From: Turnera subulata
Taxonomy: Eukaryota; Streptophyta; Magnoliopsida; Malpighiales; Passifloraceae
NCBI GenBank assembly: GCA_028386065.3
Contig: JAKUCV010007453.1
Coordinates: forward strand, 63,607 to 127,606
Direction of reading: 5' to 3'
DNA: 64,000 nucleotides
The notes beneath the pieces are model-generated. The model made no database searches. It worked only from the letters and a program-made list of their open reading frames with translations, and was not told the origin of the DNA. The position numbers and the translations under genes are program-made. This document shows positions 23,001-34,869 of the stretch, in pieces (the first letter of the stretch is position 1; every line of letters starts with the position of its first letter).

Positions 23001-24240
23001 TATTCCTGATGAACAGTTATCATAGCCTGTTCAGCGCTTCACCACGCCCTCGAGGGGCTGGAACTGGGCGCTACTCTCAGGTTATTTACCGAGGAATTTC
23101 CTCCTCAAGGTGGCAGCAATGCCGCCTTCTATCACAGGTCAGGATGATTCATTAATTTGGGGGTGCTCTAAATCTGGTTTCTTCACTACTAGGTCGGCCT
23201 ATGCCCTTATTGCTAATTCTTCTCGGGATCCCTTAAATGTAATATGGAAGAGGGTTTGGCCTTGGTTTGGGCCTAAGCGTATTCGCTCATTTCTCTGGCT
23301 TGTTGCCCATGGTAAGCTTCTCACTAATGAGGCAAGGTGTCGCCGGCATATATCAGATTCACCCTGCTACCCGGCTTGTCCTGGTATGGTGGAAAACTTG
23401 CTTTACTTACTTACAGATTGTTGGAGGGCTTAAAGGGTTTGGCACAAACTTATCCCGCGTGCACACTGGAGGCAGTTCTGCCAAAGGTCTTTCACTGCTT
23501 GGTTTACTCGCTATTTGGACCCTTCTTGTAGGGTGCCAAGGGTGGATAATTGGCATATAATTTTTGGTGTTGTTCTGTGAAAGTTGTGGAACTGGCGGAA
23601 TGCGTGGGTATTCAACTGCCAAGGTATTGGCAAGTTCTCTATTCCTGAAATACAAGTTTTTGTTCATGATGTTGTGCAGTCTTTGGGACTCTCTAGAAGG
23701 CGGTTTGATGCAAAAGAGAGATCGACCCGGGTTGTAAAATGGCGCCCTCCTCCAAGCCAATGGTTCAAGTTGAATACGGATGGTTCAAGAAGGGGAAATC
23801 CCGGCATGGCGGGGGCTGGTGGTGTATGTCGGGATCACTCGGGGTCATGGATCTTTGGATTCTACTCCAAGCTTGGTTTCTGCTCTGCGTTTAAAGCTGA
23901 AAAATGGACGGTGTATCTTGGTCTCATGCATGCTTGGAACTATGGTATAAGAGACTTATATTGGAAGTTGACTCGCAAGCTTTATTCCAGGTATTACACG
24001 GGGAGGGTGTTGCTTGCCAGGATTTGCTGTTGTCTCGCATTCGTTTGCTGCTTCAATGTGAGTGGCTGGTGGAGTTGTGTCATACGTACAGGGAAGGAAA
24101 CAAAGTGGTGGACGTGCTTGCTAATGTGGCTCTGGTGGAGAATGCTGAGGCTCAGATTTTTTTTACATGTTCCTAAACAATGTCTTAATATGTTTCTTTT
24201 GGACCAGGCGGGTATGGCACAACCATCCCATCCATCTCAG
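20060..24240 (+). pseudogene. LINE ORF2 (endonuclease / reverse transcriptase / RNase H), broken
   Basis: Apurinic endonuclease pieces: FSGGLWLLWNGG and WALIGDFNELLDPSEK (20314-20600). Reverse transcriptase: FKAPGPDGYQACFYH, FRPIGLCNVLFKIVTK, IKVDLEKAYDRVDW, QGDPLSPYLFVL and the catalytic FADDMILF (about 22188-22205). A zinc-binding RVT domain follows (about 23150-23430), then RNase H with WFKLNTDGSRRGNPG (about 23760-23800). Many frameshifts and stops (for example 21734-21736 and 21998-22000) mean no enzyme can be made. Confidence 0.85.
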
Positions 24241-24420
24241 TTTAATTTAACGTAGTTGGGCCCCTTTTACACAAAAAAAAACAAAAAAACAAAATAAATT
24301 CTCCCATTGTAATTTTGCTCGACAAGTAATCAGTAGATTTTCTCTACCTAAAATAAAAAAAGGAAATTACAACAATCAAATTGGCATGAAGGCAACTACT
24401 AACACTGACCTGTTTCCCAT

Positions 24421-24781
24421 CTACGGATCGGAAATCCCGCCAACTCTTCTCTCCCTCCTCTGCTCATTATAATTCCTCGCCCCAACCACTGATAGCAATG
24501 ACAAGTCCGTAGACCCTTCTCGTAGCGGGATCTGACAGCCTTGTTGTGGATCTCTATGAAGTCCCCGGTTGTGGATCTCCCACTCCGATGCCATTTTTTT
24601 CATAGAGAGGAACTCGTAGAGGCTGCGAGCCTTGCCACCACCGGGGTAGTTCAAGGCGACGGTGTGGTGGAGGACAACGTGGATGGATGAATGAGGAGGA
24701 GGGCTGACACACTCCAGCGAGAAGAGTAACATAAGAATGAAGAAACAGAACCGAGAAAAGAAATAGAAGGTGGGGAAACAA
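24421..24781 (-). other. Unrecognised minus-strand open frames just after the LINE
   Basis: Two overlapping minus-strand frames exist. One (24781-24554) begins with a hydrophobic, signal-like stretch. The other (24732-24421, 103 residues) contains LNYPGGGKARSLYEFL and a Gly/Arg-rich end. I do not recognise either. The composition is less AT-rich than the surroundings, as expected for a true exon or a gene relic. They could be a broken secreted-protein gene with a frameshift between the two halves. Confidence 0.3.
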
Positions 24782-26980
24782 ATGAGAGAAATAATACTTT
24801 TTATATTATTGTGGGTATTTTTTTTTATTACAAAAATGGCATTAATGAAATGGTTTTTCTAAGTATTTACAAAATTGCCACCGCGAGTTTTCACCGAAGC
24901 GTTCTCAGTTTTTGCTTCTCTAAGAACCCTTCTGGGAGAACTCTTTTTTCAAAAGAACCAAATTTGTTTCATCCAAACAAGCTTTGGAGTTTTAAAAACA
25001 ATGACAACTGAAACCCTATTTTGACGAGAACTTCTAAATTTTGATTAATGGTCTCTTTCTCCTCACAAAGGCGGTGTCGGGTCAAGAGATAGAGGAGAGA
25101 TTAGACGATTAAGAAAAAAATAAAATTGGATGTTCTAATTTGGACTTTATAAATTTTTTTATTTCACACTCCAAAGACTTTTCAGGAATAATAGTGTTTT
25201 CAGTGAATGTATATTTTGTCCCTTTCCTGTGACAGGTATGCTAATAATCTTCTTGTATCCCCTCAAATCTGATGATAGGTCCGCGTATCCTTAAGCATGT
25301 ATTGTGCCATTTAAAATTAATTAAAGAAGTAAAGATAATATCAACTGACAATTTAGATCTAACATATATATCAACAAACTTTGGAAAAACAATCAAATTC
25401 CTCCAAGATTTTTATCGATCTGTGATTGTTCTAATCAATGAAGTGTTGGACATACAAACTCTGAATGGACATGCATATTTGTCCCACAACAAGATATGTA
25501 CAGGGGCCGATCACAGAAGTGCACGTCATACAAAGTAGATCCTGAAATTAAAATATCTATTGATGTGGTTGAATATATATCAGCTTATTTTGTTGTTTTG
25601 CTCGTAATAATTCACACTTTTGGTCGCTTGCTACGTTCAGAAACGATAGAGAGGGATGGGTGGGGGAATCAAGTTGTCAATAATAACAAATTAAGAATAT
25701 TGCCGCGCACGATCCATCCTCTTTTAATATTTTGGTTTTAGGGAGATAGAGACAAGAGATATTAACAGGAGATGGAGAGACTTTGAACTTTGAAGCTCCC
25801 GTCAATTAAAAAATCTGGGAGTGTCTCTTGTTTTTATTACCGGTGGGGATGCCATGTAAAATTTGTGGTAATATGCTTGATTCTTTTGCCAAACTAATTA
25901 ACCGTGTGAATTGGACATCAGCCTAGGTTGTTGGATCAACAACTGGAAGGACCATTGGGCAGTCATATCACTCCCCCGAAAAAGTCGGTATCATTTCAAA
26001 CTCTTTTTTTTTTTTTTGGTACCGATCATTTCAAACTCTATTGATCGTGCTATTAAAAATTTATTATGTATCAAACATGTTAGCCTTATTTGATAAAAAA
26101 AAAGATAAATTTTACCACATATGTAGCCGGACCTTCGTTTTTAAAAATTTTTGTTTGGATCAGAGTCATCTGACCATGTGACCCATGCCCACATCCATAA
26201 TAAAAAATAAGCATTATCACACAAGTAGGTCCCTGGCTCTAAAATGTTTCGAATGAATGTAACCAATTCCCACGTCCGTATAAAAGAAGAGAGAAAAAAA
26301 GAAAAAAACACATGTAGCACGAGGCTACGTAGTAAGTAATGACCAAGTATATATCAAACGGAAGAAATCTGGTGCCCCATTCATTTTTTCCCCCGCTAAA
26401 GATGTATTATTGTAATAGTAACACGCTGCATACTAAAGGAAGCAGATTAAAAAAATTCGGATAAAAACTATTTATTGATAAATTTTAAGTTTAAGCTTTC
26501 AATTCAAATAGAAGTTAAAAAAAAAAAGAAGAAAGTTTATTTAATTTTGGAAATTTAATTTGCAAAGAACTTCTTGCGTCCACCCCATCATTTCTCGCAA
26601 GCAATCAATAGCGAACGTCCAAAACAAAAAAGAGGATTGAGGGGATTTCCGTTAAATGCCCGTTTTTGTTTTACAAGTTTCAGGGCGACAAGCAAAGTCG
26701 GTAAACGTCATCACGCGCGTCACGACGGCGATAAAGAAATTCCCAAGTCCTAACAGTAACAGTTAACAACAGAGCCCAGTAGCGTAGTAGCACATTTCGT
26801 ATCTTCATCGGCAAGAGGTGGTGGCCCACCCCCCCAAGATTCTTCTCTTGCCCTCGCCCAATCCCCATCATCCGTCTCCTTTTACACTTCCACTCCACCC
26901 CACCTCCCTACCCCCTCTTATTAAATAAATAAATCATCCTCCACATTACTTGGCAATATACTTAACACACACACACAGTC
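24782..26980. other. Intergenic DNA, nothing recognised
   Basis: AT-rich sequence with no identifiable exons or element ends. The stretch 26640-26980 is richer in C and leads into the 5' leader of the protease gene, so part of it is probably promoter. Confidence 0.4.
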
Positions 26981-26983
26981 CCC

Positions 26984-27008
26984 AGAGAGAGAGAGAGAGA
27001 GAGAGAGA
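26984..27008 (+). repeat. (GA)n microsatellite in the 5' leader of the protease gene
   Basis: An uninterrupted AG repeat of about 12 units ends 15 bases before the start codon, with a short (AC)n run just upstream (about 26966-26977). GA repeats are common in plant 5' untranslated regions and can bind GAGA-binding (BBR/BPC) factors. Confidence 0.8.
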
Positions 27009-27023
27009 AGAAGACGACTACCG

Positions 27024-29570
27024 ATGGCTCGCGCGACTGTGGTGGTGATCTCGTGCATCCTGGTGGTGTTCGCCTGCGTCGCCGCCGGTTCGAGATTCGA
27101 CGACTCCAACCCCATCCGCCTCGCCTCCGACCGTCTACGTGACCTTGAAGCTTCCTTCGCCAAAGTCATCGGCAGCACCCGCCGCGCCATCTCCTTCGCC
27201 CGCTTTGCTCACAGGTCCGTCCCTCTTCCCCCGGCTCACTCCCCGATCGTGATCGGTCACGGTTGTTTATATTGTTTTTTTTTTTGGTGGTTTTGACTTT
27301 TTGTATTTTTTTTTTTTGGAAGGCATGGGAAGAGGTACGAGACGGAGGAGGAGCTGAAGCTGAGGTTCGCGATCTTCTCCGAGAGTCTGGATTTGATCCG
27401 ATCCACCAACAGGAAGGGCCTCCCCTACACTCTCGGTGTTAATCGTAAGCTTCTCTGTTTCTTTCTTTACTAACGGTTTTGACTGTTCGTTTTGGTGTTT
27501 GTTTGAAGTGCTAGTTCATTAAGTTTTAAGATTGTGCAGGTAGTAACTAATTAACTACAGGAGTTAATATCGATTTTGTATTTGTTTGGTTTTGTTAAAA
27601 TACACCAGAGTTTGCTGACTGGACCTGGGAAGAGTTCAAAAGGCATAGACTGGGAGCTGCTCAGAACTGCTCCGCCACCACAAAGGGAAGCCACAAGCTT
27701 AGTAACGCAGTTATTCCTGAAACGGTACTTAAATTTATCTCTTTGGATAAATAAATAACATGTTGTGATTGGATGTTTATCTAATGATATGGTGGTTTTG
27801 GACTTTTGATGATGATGTGGGTACAGAAAGACTGGAGGGAGGCCGGAATAGTCAGTCCTGTTAAGGATCAAGGTCACTGTGGATCTTGCTGGACTTTCAG
27901 GTTAGCTACAATTGAAGATGCCAAGTTGCTCCTTATACAGTTATTTTATAAGAGAAATGAATAGAGCCGGTGATCTTAAATGCTTGTGGATCCCCTGCAG
28001 TACCACGGGTGCTCTGGAGGCAGCTTACCACCAAGCTTTTGGAAAGGGAATCTCTCTGTCTGAGCAGCAGCTTGTGGACTGTGCCCAAGCATTTAACAAC
28101 TTTGGCTGCCATGGTGGATTGCCATCCCAAGCCTTTGAATACATCAAGTACAATGGTGGACTAGACACTGAGGAAGCATATCCTTATACTGGAGTAGATG
28201 GTGTCTGCAAATTCTCATCAGAAAATGTTGGTGTCCAAGTTCTTGACTCAGTCAACATTACCCTGGTAAGTTATTTGCACAAGTTCTTCAGAATAGTCCC
28301 TCTTCAGAATAGTCCCTATGAGGTTTCAATGCTTATGGTATGATAGGAACTAATTGATTGGGGGAAGTTTTTGCAATCTGATATCTAATGTTGCTGAAGC
28401 TTGCTCTTGCTACATGGGGTCGGAAGGCTTATTATAAATATTCTTGTTTTAGCATGCCAGATTGGTCTACCGTTTTAGATTGAGATTGAGACTAAGCTGA
28501 AGCTGATGCGTTTAGCCTCTCCCGAAAGCCACAAACCCCAAACTTTCCTCACTATGATTTTTTTTTTTTTTTTCCTTTTGAAAATCCTTATTTTAATATG
28601 ATCCGGCACAATTAAGCTTATGTCGCTTTTTAGATGTCTTTATTGGAATTACTTACTCAGTTCATTGGCAACAAGTGGTTTTTACATGGCTCGCACTCTT
28701 ACCAACCCAATCATTTTGCTGCGCTAATTGTATGCAGTTCACTTTCTGTTGGCATTCTAGTAAGTTGGATTAACGCCAATAGAAAACATCTCTCAGCAAT
28801 TTGTGCAAGACGCCATTACTGTGCCATTCTCAATTTATCACTTTAATTCAAAATACTGGCCTCAAGGATGCTTTCTTGTTGGTAACGTGGTTAAAATACT
28901 TTCCTTCCAACACAAATGCAGGGTGCTGAAGAGGAACTAAAGGATGCAGTTGCTCTGGTTCGTCCCGTGAGTGTGGCGTTTCAGGTGATACATGAATTCC
29001 GTCTTTACGAAAGTGGAGTTTTCACCAGTGATCATTGCGGCTCCACTCCAATGGTAAGTTTTTTTTCTTATTCGGATCTTGGAAGAATATTTGCTTAGCA
29101 TAGATGGTAAATTTGCTCTTTCCATAACCTAAAAGGATAGCAAGCTTATATTTTGGCTACAGATATATGCATAAGATGATGCAAACATAAGCATAGATAT
29201 AAGCCATCAGTCGTACTAGATTTTCTTTTTTGGTTGAACATGGTCATACTAGATTATATGGCTTATACTTGGTTGTTCTCTGTCGTTCTGTGACTTTTGG
29301 CAGGACGTGAACCATGCTGTTGTTGCTGTTGGGTACGGGGTGGAAAATGGTATGCCTTATTGGCTCATTAAAAACTCTTGGGGGGCAAATTGGGGTGACA
29401 ATGGCTACTTCAAGATGGAGATGGGAAAAAACATGTGTGGTAAGCTCTCTATCCATGATTCGATCTCTCTCTCTAAACACACAAGTTCCAGCCAAACGAT
29501 TGCTTACCATGCTTTCAATAATTTGATTGCAGGAATTGCAACTTGTGCATCATACCCCGTCGTTGCTTAA
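27024..29570 (+). CDS. Aleurain-like vacuolar cysteine protease (papain family C1A)
   Basis: Eight exons (27024-27214, 27323-27444, 27609-27724, 27827-27900, 28001-28265, 28922-29053, 29304-29439, 29533-29570) join in frame with GT-AG introns into 357 residues, the usual aleurain length. Residues 1-22 are a signal peptide. NPIR (29-32) is the vacuolar sorting signal of aleurain. An ERFNIN-type prodomain follows ([16 protein letters not shown]), then the mature protease. Catalytic residues are all present: Gln158 and Cys164 in QGHCGSCW, His304 in [12 protein letters not shown] and Asn324 in [10 protein letters not shown]. The protein ends CASYPVVA. Aleurain-type enzymes are cathepsin-H-like aminopeptidase/endopeptidases of the lytic vacuole, active in senescence and storage-protein turnover. 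No defect is visible; this is the clearest intact housekeeping-type gene in the window. Confidence 0.95.
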
Positions 29571-30132
29571 GTCTGAGTTTTTAGTACTGCTGAGATCCAT
29601 GGCGAGTAATTTGATGCAAGATTGTACTTTGGCGTAGCATACAGTGTGGAATCTCGGAGGATTTTCGCTGTAGTTGAAGCCCTATGTACAATAAAATTCT
29701 CAATGGCTATGTAATTTAATTACAGTTTCACCGCAAGAGCTCATGTAAATTCTTGTTGTATTTCAATGTTTAGAACTTTGCATGCGTAATAAAAGTGGAT
29801 GCATTTGTATATGCAATTTTAGTAGGCTTGGTAGCACTATTTTCAAATATGTTATTTGGTCCAGTAGACAACCTATATTTGATCCATTGTTTGTGCTTCC
29901 AGTCTTCCAACCTAACATTGCTTATCGTGTATGATTAGATATGACCTTCCAAGTGGGTGGTTGATAGCCATTACTCCGTTTTTTTCACAATCCTTAAAAT
30001 ATATTTAATAGACTTAATCTTATTAAAATATTTAGATGATAAATTTAACCTTAATTGTTTCAATTTCTAACAATGTAATAATTATTACTATATGTATAGT
30101 TCAGGGATAAATATAAAATAAAATACTTTAAT
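29571..30132. other. 3' untranslated region and intergenic DNA
   Basis: Likely polyadenylation signals for the protease gene are AATAAAAT near 29690 and AATAAAAG near 29790. The last bases (TTAAT, 30128-30132) are the target duplication of the large LTR element. Confidence 0.5.
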
Positions 30133-30469
30133 TGTAACAGTCCGGGTAAAAATTTTGGATTTTTACCGGACTGTAAAAGTCTATTTACCGTGATTTACTG
30201 TTGAATTAATCTTGGGTAATTAATTCAAGGTAAATCGGGAGTCATTTTTCGAATCCGAGAGTTTTTCCGCGCTCGTGATTTTTCCGCGGATTTTTCGAAC
30301 CTAAGTTGGTATTTTTCGGGTTTCGGAATTTCTCGGAAAATCACACCGGAAAATAACTAAGGAGGTATCTGTTATTTTCTGGTCCGGATCGGATTCGCCC
30401 GTAATGCAGACGAATTGCATTATTTGAAATTCACATGCTAAACAGTAAATTTCAGTTTATAAAAAGAAA

Positions 30470-30790
30470 TCAGAGGAAGGAGAGCCGGTGGAGGAGAAGA
30501 GAAGAAGAAGGAAAAAAAAAAAAAGAAAGGAGAGAAAAAGAGAGAAAAGGAAAAGGAGAGAAAAAAAGAAAAGAGAAAAAGGAAAAAAAAAAGAAAAAAA
30601 GAAAAAAAAGAGAAGAAATAGGAAAAGAAAAAAAAGAGACAATCAGAAAATAGAGAAAGAGAAGAAAATAAGAGAAAAGAAAAGAAAAAAAATAGAAAAA
30701 AAAGAAACAGAAAAAAAAAGAGAAGAAGAAAATCAAGAAAAAGAGAAATTACAGAAAATGAAAAAAAAAGGGAAGAAAAAAATGGAAATA
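30470..30790 (+). repeat. Long polypurine tract in the 5' LTR
   Basis: About 300 bases consist almost only of A and G on the plus strand, with only scattered pyrimidines. The matching place in the 3' LTR (35200-35485) is likewise purine-only but differs in detail. Confidence 0.9.
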
Positions 30791-32150
30791 TAGATGAACA
30801 CTGTTCATCGTCACCCAGGCGCCACCGTTACTGTGCACGCGACGGAGCTCCGGCCGTCGTTTCGACTCACCGCCGCCACCAGGAGGTAGCCCATCCCGTC
30901 GTGAGCTCACCCCTGGCGTCGCCGTCGCCTTCCACCGCGGGAGCCGCCTCAACGCGCCGTTGACCCGCCGGATTCTCCACGGATCTGCTTCTCCCGCCAC
31001 CTGCATCATCAGCAGCTGCCGCCGTGGCCAGTTGCCGCCACCCTCGCGCCGCCCTTCGTCCGCCGCAACTGTTGGTGTGGTTTCTTCCCTCCCCCGCGCC
31101 GCCGCCGCCGTCGCGTTGCTGTTAACCTGAGGTGAGGACCCGTAACCCGTAGGTAGTGGGTTTAACCCATTTGCGATATGGTACGACCCGGATCCGCGGG
31201 TTGTGTTAGTGGGTTGGGTTATTGGATTTGGGCCTCGCGGATCGGGCCTGGGCTTGGGCTCCTGGGCCTGACCTGTTGGTCTGTTCTGGGCTGGGCATGG
31301 GCTTACTGTTCATGGCCCAGTCCAGTTTTTTTACAAAAATAATAATAATATATGGATATATGTATTTATTTATCAATCTGGTATATTATTCTTGGAAAAA
31401 AAAATTATATAATTATTTTGAGGAAACTATGGCTAATGTAATTCTGGAATTTTCAGGAAAATATAAATATATTTACTTGGATAAATAATTAAGATTATGT
31501 TTTGGGAAACTATTATTGATTGGAAAAAAATATAAATACCATAGAAATAATTTCTGGAAAATTAATATGTATATTATTTTCGTCTGGAAAATTATAATTT
31601 GGGTATATGTATATAAATATGTATTTTGTAAATTAAATTTAATTATATTTTGTGTTGAAAAATATTATTACTATATATATTTAGAAAAGATAAATACTAT
31701 ATTTATTTTCTGAAAATTATAAATAGCTTATTACCTTTCTGGAAAATTATAGTAATTATTATTTTGGATAATTGTAGTTATTTTATGGAATTATTTTGAA
31801 AGAGTTTTAATTAACGTATAGTACCGAGATTATATTCGGAAATACGTACGGTAAATATTTTCGGTAAAAATGGAAATAATATCAGATAAGAATCGGGATG
31901 GGTATATTTCGCAGTAGAGGCATCATAGTATACCGAATATGTGCATTTATGTGTATGTATGATTTTGTTGTATAGGTTTTTTGGTTATCGGGCAGTTTCC
32001 CGAGGAGCCGGCGTCGCACCGGTCATAGTTTCCGAAGTTGAGTAATCGGCCAAGGTGAGGATGGATTTCCTTCAATATGTGCCTTATTACTCGGTATTTG
32101 TGTTTTGTTGGTTATTGCTATGTTGCATGTTTTATTTGGTGTTTTGGTTC

Positions 32151-32488
32151 GGGATGTCTATCCCGATGTCCTGTTTGGTTTTCGGGATGTTTATCCCATG
32201 TCGGTTATTTTGGACATTTGTCCTTGAGTCGTTTTGACACTAAATAAATGGATTAATAATGAATGGTGACAAGGATGTCGATCCTTGGTATTTTTGGATA
32301 GGGATGTCTATCCCGGTATCCTGGTTAGGGATGTCGATCCCTGTTATTTGTTTTTAATGACGGTATTATAATTGTCGCGTGATAGGTAGTGGTACGACTC
32401 GATGGTTAGAAAACTGTTTCGTGGTGGCCTTGACCTGGGTTACTTGATAAGCATGTCTATGCTTGGCATGTCTATGCCTGGGATGTCT
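32151..32488 (+). repeat. Array of short palindromes with covarying stems, 5' LTR
   Basis: At least eight imperfect palindromes around an AT-GTYK-AT core: GGGATGTCTATCCC (32151), GGGATGTTTATCCC (32184), AAGGATGTCGATCCTT (32271), GGGATGTCTATCCC (32301), AGGGATGTCGATCCCT (32327), AAGCATGTCTATGCTT (32449) and GGCATGTCTATGCC (32465), plus one cut by the gap, and a related GGACATTTGTCC (32212). Stem bases change on both arms together, keeping pairing. Confidence 0.9.
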
Positions 32489-33078
32489 NNNNNNNNNNNN
32501 NNNNNNNNNNNNNNNNNNNNNNNNNNNNNNNNNNNNNNNNNNNNNNNNNNNNNNNNNNNNNNNNNNNNNNNNNNNNNNNNNNNNNNNNNNNNNNNNNNNN
32601 NNNNNNNNNNNNNNNNNNNNNNNNNNNNNNNNNNNNNNNNNNNNNNNNNNNNNNNNNNNNNNNNNNNNNNNNNNNNNNNNNNNNNNNNNNNNNNNNNNNN
32701 NNNNNNNNNNNNNNNNNNNNNNNNNNNNNNNNNNNNNNNNNNNNNNNNNNNNNNNNNNNNNNNNNNNNNNNNNNNNNNNNNNNNNNNNNNNNNNNNNNNN
32801 NNNNNNNNNNNNNNNNNNNNNNNNNNNNNNNNNNNNNNNNNNNNNNNNNNNNNNNNNNNNNNNNNNNNNNNNNNNNNNNNNNNNNNNNNNNNNNNNNNNN
32901 NNNNNNNNNNNNNNNNNNNNNNNNNNNNNNNNNNNNNNNNNNNNNNNNNNNNNNNNNNNNNNNNNNNNNNNNNNNNNNNNNNNNNNNNNNNNNNNNNNNN
33001 NNNNNNNNNNNNNNNNNNNNNNNNNNNNNNNNNNNNNNNNNNNNNNNNNNNNNNNNNNNNNNNNNNNNNNNNNNNNNN
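32489..33078. other. Assembly gap (590 Ns)
   Basis: The run of N hides the end of the 5' LTR and probably the primer binding site, as well as the C-terminal end of antisense ORF 1. Confidence 0.99.
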
Positions 33079-33457
33079 AGGTTGGAGGTAGCCGAGTCAT
33101 TCTGGGTATGCTCTGGGCTGTCATTGCGAGCTGGTAGTAAGCGCCTTGCTCCACAGTTTGGCAAGTGGACTCCAGGTTGAACTCTTGAAGCCTATCCGAG
33201 ATGAAGAACATCACGGAGTTTGCTGAGCCGTAGTAGGAAGTCCTCAGTGTCCCATGGTCCTCTAGGAAGAACACCTCTTCCATTGGAGTGACGAAGAATC
33301 TTGAGGAGTAGAGCTCGTCGACGAAAACTAGTCGTGGCATCCTACCGAGCTCGTTCGGTAGCTCTTCAGCACGTTCGTTGACCATGCTGTACGCCAGTCG
33401 ATTCCTTCTGCCAAGATTGGCACCTTCGACGAAGAAGACTGAAGATGGAGCAGGCAT
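33079..33457 (-). CDS. Antisense ORF 1 of the LTR element, partial
   Basis: This minus-strand frame starts at ATG 33457 and runs 126 residues into the assembly gap without a stop. It contains NRLAYSMVNERAEELPNELG and FFVTPMEEVFFLEDHGTL; I do not recognise a family. A TATA box (TATAAAAAAAA) lies about 106-116 bases upstream on the same strand. It is antisense to the element's own transcription. Antisense ORFs of unknown function are known in some plant Gypsy elements (Tat/Ogre, Grande and Retand types), but I cannot link this protein to those. It may equally be a captured host gene. Confidence 0.5.
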
Positions 33458-33562
33458 CTTGATTTGGACGTGTGGGGTTTTGATTTGAACGTTGTGTTTT
33501 TGTTTTTCTGAACAGCTTGTTTACTTTTAAGATGCTTTTGGTAATTTACCCCTCTCCGCTCC

Positions 33563-33573
33563 TTTTTTTTATA
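33563..33573 (-). promoter_or_regulatory. TATA box upstream of antisense ORF 1
   Basis: On the minus strand GAGTATAAAAAAAAGG sits about 106-116 bases before ATG 33457, a normal plant TATA-to-start distance. Its presence supports independent antisense transcription. Confidence 0.5.
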
Positions 33574-34260
33574 CTCTTATGGGGAGCGTGATTACCGTTT
33601 TTGATTTTCAAGATTTTGCTTTTTGAAAATGTACCGTTGCTTGCATTTATTGCTTTACGCGTTTTTCGGACCCATGCCAGAGATTTTCAGCCATTTTCCA
33701 TCTCTTGATTTTCTTTCGCTCTGGCTATCTTGTCGTTTCTTTTCATGGGTATACTATACTTTCTTGCATCTTTTATCACATGCATCCGTGACCGTTGAGG
33801 CTTGATGGATGGGACCACACCTCGAGTAGAGTGCATGTGCGACGAGTTTACAGCTGTTCGGATATCTCGGAGAGATACAAGCCTTGTCAGACGTTTTTGG
33901 CATATGCAGAATTTGTGAACAAGTGGGTAACGTGTCTTTCGAGAGACACAGGACGTGCTCGTGATCATCGTCGTGCGAGTTAACGAAACGGACGTCACCG
34001 TTAGCTATACGTGACACGTTTCATGGGTTCGTGGATGTTTTCGTCCGATACGAGCACCGATCATGAAACATATTTTGTTTTAAATTCTTTTCGTTTTGAA
34101 TTTGTTAAACGAGTTTGTTTTTAATTATCTTATTTTTGATTTTATATTCTTATTATTGATTTTTATTTTACATTGAGATGTTTTATTTTCCCCGTTTAAC
34201 ATGAGATTTCATAACAAGAGATTTCATAACACAAGAATTTTTGATTTAAAAGGAAATTAT

Positions 34261-34270
34261 TTTATTTATT
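34261..34270 (-). terminator. Poly(A) signal downstream of antisense ORF 2
   Basis: AATAAATAAA on the minus strand starts about 36 bases after the stop codon at 34306, consistent with polyadenylation of an antisense transcript inside the element. Confidence 0.45.
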
Positions 34271-34305
34271 TCATAAAAGGTTTACAACAGGAGAAGAAGT
34301 ACTCT

Positions 34306-34683
34306 CTATGGAGTTACTTGCTTCTCTAGGTCTTTTACAAGCTGTTTTACATTTTGCATGTGTGGGAACAATTCCGCACACGCTAGTTCTATTTGCGCCA
34401 CCGCTGAGCTGATCTTCTTCAGCGAGAAGTTCAGCTGCGTCAGCTTCTGTTGCGGAGTGCTGCTCTCAGCTACCGCCTTGCCTTTCCGATTATCAGCTTT
34501 CTTGGGGACTCGCTTCTTCCGTCGTTTTGGGGAAACGACCATGTGCTCCTCCAGGCCGATGATGTTGGTCTTGAACCGTTTCTTTGGAGGCTCTTCATCG
34601 GAGCTTGTCGGGAAAGCTGTGCCGCCGATGTAGCTGTTGTTCTCAGAGTCTGAAGTCGTTCGAGAACGAAGTAGAGAGTCCAT
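34306..34683 (-). CDS. Antisense ORF 2 of the LTR element (basic, coiled-coil-like)
   Basis: A complete minus-strand frame of 125 residues from MDSLLRSRTTSDSENN to EKQVTP. A longer in-frame start exists at 34821, but a TATA box between the two (34718-34725) favours the shorter protein. Residues 32-68 hold KKRFK and KRRKKRVPKKADNRKGK, nuclear-localisation-like clusters. The last 55 residues (LTQLNFSLKKIS to VKQLVKDLEKQV) have hydrophobic spacing typical of a coiled coil. AATAAA lies about 35-45 bases beyond the stop on the same strand. I know no family for it. Promoter, ORF and poly(A) signal together look like a small self-contained gene. Confidence 0.55.
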   Translation of the reverse strand: MDSLLRSRTTSDSENNSYIGGTAFPTSSDEEPPKKRFKTNIIGLEEHMVVSPKRRKKRVPKKADNRKGKAVAESSTPQQKLTQLNFSLKKISSAVAQIELACAELFPHMQNVKQLVKDLEKQVTP

Positions 34684-34717
34684 GGCTGGGAATGAATGAC
34701 TCAGCTGTGAGGTTTGG

Positions 34718-34725
34718 TATTTATA
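34718..34725 (-). promoter_or_regulatory. TATA box upstream of antisense ORF 2
   Basis: CGCTTATAAATACC on the minus strand contains a perfect TATAAATA 35-42 bases before ATG 34683. The implied leader is very short. Confidence 0.5.
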
Positions 34726-34869
34726 AGCGGATGAGATGTCGCTTAAGGATATAAGCGGTATCTCATGTTGAGGTTGGATACCTGGCAGAGTGTGCCAGAA
34801 TCTTATCGTGGTAGGACCCACGGATAAGACGGAATTTCGGGGACGAAATTCTTTTTAAGGTGGGTAGTC

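Larger units (their letters stand above)
18300..24285 (+). mobile_element. L1-type LINE retrotransposon, nearly full length, decayed
   Basis: The order is ORF1 (DUF4283-like plus CCHC knuckle), endonuclease, reverse transcriptase, zinc-binding RVT domain, RNase H, then an A-rich tail (about 24272-24295). This is the layout of plant L1 LINEs. The reading frame is broken in more than ten places. The 5' end is estimated from the first sequence resembling a LINE leader (AACCCTAGTC). I could not identify a target duplication. Confidence 0.9.
30133..32488 (+). repeat. 5' LTR (3' part hidden by the assembly gap)
   Basis: It follows 34870-37023 along its length. By alignment with the complete LTR, the missing 586 or so bases fit the 590-base run of Ns almost exactly, so the internal region begins near 33079. 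Confidence 0.85.

Noticed and set aside
30435..30793. Open frames of Lys/Glu- or Phe/Ser-rich protein on either strand (also 35078-35698)
   Set aside because: They are translations of the purine-only tract in the LTRs; any frame of such a tract lacks stops. The two LTRs do not conserve the protein.
32151..32480. Rho-independent terminators or bacterial operators
   Set aside because: The palindromes lack U-tracts and lie in a plant LTR retrotransposon; the covarying pattern points to another role.
32366..33457. One long minus-strand protein spanning the Ns
   Set aside because: The 590 Ns are unknown sequence; the part left of the gap is LTR, so the frame continuity is artificial. Only 33079-33457 is kept as a partial ORF.
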